From NCBI GenBank assembly GCA_003524095.1, contig DOEE01000003.1, forward strand, positions 62,001 through 126,000: 64,000 nucleotides of DNA, written 5' to 3'. The notes beneath the pieces were generated by a model. It was not told where the DNA came from, made no database searches, and saw only the letters and a list, made by a program, of their open reading frames with translations. Source of the stretch: Clostridiales bacterium. GTDB lineage: Bacteria > Bacillota > Clostridia > Christensenellales > UBA1242. Both the position numbers and the translations under genes were made by a program. This document shows, piece after piece, positions 63,908 to 64,000 of the stretch. Every line of letters starts with the position of its first letter. Position 1 is the first letter of the stretch.

Positions 63908-64000
63908 TTCTTACTCCTTGAATTTTGACTCTTTGATATACTCAAAAAAGTCGAATTAATAGTTAATGCCAGTTCTAGTAAATCTTTGTATTCGTTTTTG
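63904..64000 (-). CDS. C-terminal end of a gene continuing past the window
   Basis: The reverse frame reads KNEYKDLLELALTINSTF and more, ending in TGA overlapping the ATG of the next gene (ATGA). At least 31 codons are open to the edge. Translational coupling to the phosphatase-fold gene suggests a shared job. The product cannot be identified from this piece. Confidence 0.5.
   Translation of the reverse strand, partial: KNEYKDLLELALTINSTFLSISKSQNSRSKK

Overview
The window looks like a stretch of the chromosome of an AT-rich, strictly anaerobic Bacillota (Clostridia-like, probably gut-associated) bacterium. The evidence is the low GC content, strong AGGAG-type ribosome binding sites, TTGACA/TAAAAT promoters, many intrinsic terminators, a three-subunit [FeFe]-hydrogenase next to a superoxide reductase, DegV, VanW and XRE proteins, and several lipoproteins and membrane-anchored surface proteins with no outer-membrane genes. 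The genetic code is standard. There is no rRNA, CRISPR array, transposase or prophage.

Layout: 0-1.2 kb holds a truncated reverse gene, a strong promoter, a multi-hairpin element and a small gene. 1.3-14 kb has a giant CvpA-like membrane protein, the ppa-dtd-hypothetical-MarR run, galU, a small multidrug-export-type membrane protein, a diaminopentanoate-dehydrogenase-like enzyme and asnS. 14.3-18.1 kb is an ene-reductase plus aconitase-X operon, followed by a secreted phosphodiesterase-fold protein, pepF and three reverse genes (a SpoU methyltransferase, a DHH phosphoesterase and an RsmF-like m5C methyltransferase). 24.6-26.4 kb holds two unknown paralogues, then tRNA-Gly and tRNA-Thr. 27-36.5 kb is dominated by exported or membrane-anchored proteins (coiled-coil, GLUG-type lipoprotein, EEP fold, InlB-like and BspA-like repeats), interrupted by reverse tdk-queH.

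36.6-41.1 kb encodes the hydrogenase HydC-HydB-HydA and a desulfoferrodoxin. These would balance NADH and ferredoxin against H2 and remove superoxide. 42.3-44.5 kb is a decayed M64 metallopeptidase surface gene. 46.3-46.9 kb holds tRNA-Ser and two unusual hairpin elements. 47-52.1 kb clusters NAD-related genes: an ADP-ribosylglycohydrolase, pncB and nadE. 52-56.7 kb has a signal peptidase with an LRR surface protein, prfB with its programmed +1 frameshift, and tsaD. 57-64 kb has degV, an XRE membrane regulator, a DUF885-like protein without the metal motif, a methyltransferase-like protein, a dense DnaA-box cluster, vanW and a histidine-phosphatase-fold protein.

The least expected content is non-coding. 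The leaders of tRNA-Ser and tRNA-Thr each contain a duplicated tRNA 5' end followed by a hairpin-rich insert. Stem sequences change completely between hairpins while pairing and three-base loops are kept, and both inserts share core motifs. Two further multi-hairpin elements (near 0.7 kb and 46.4 kb) have a related build. I see this as a candidate undescribed family of variable-stem hairpin elements aimed at promoters and tRNA 5' ends.
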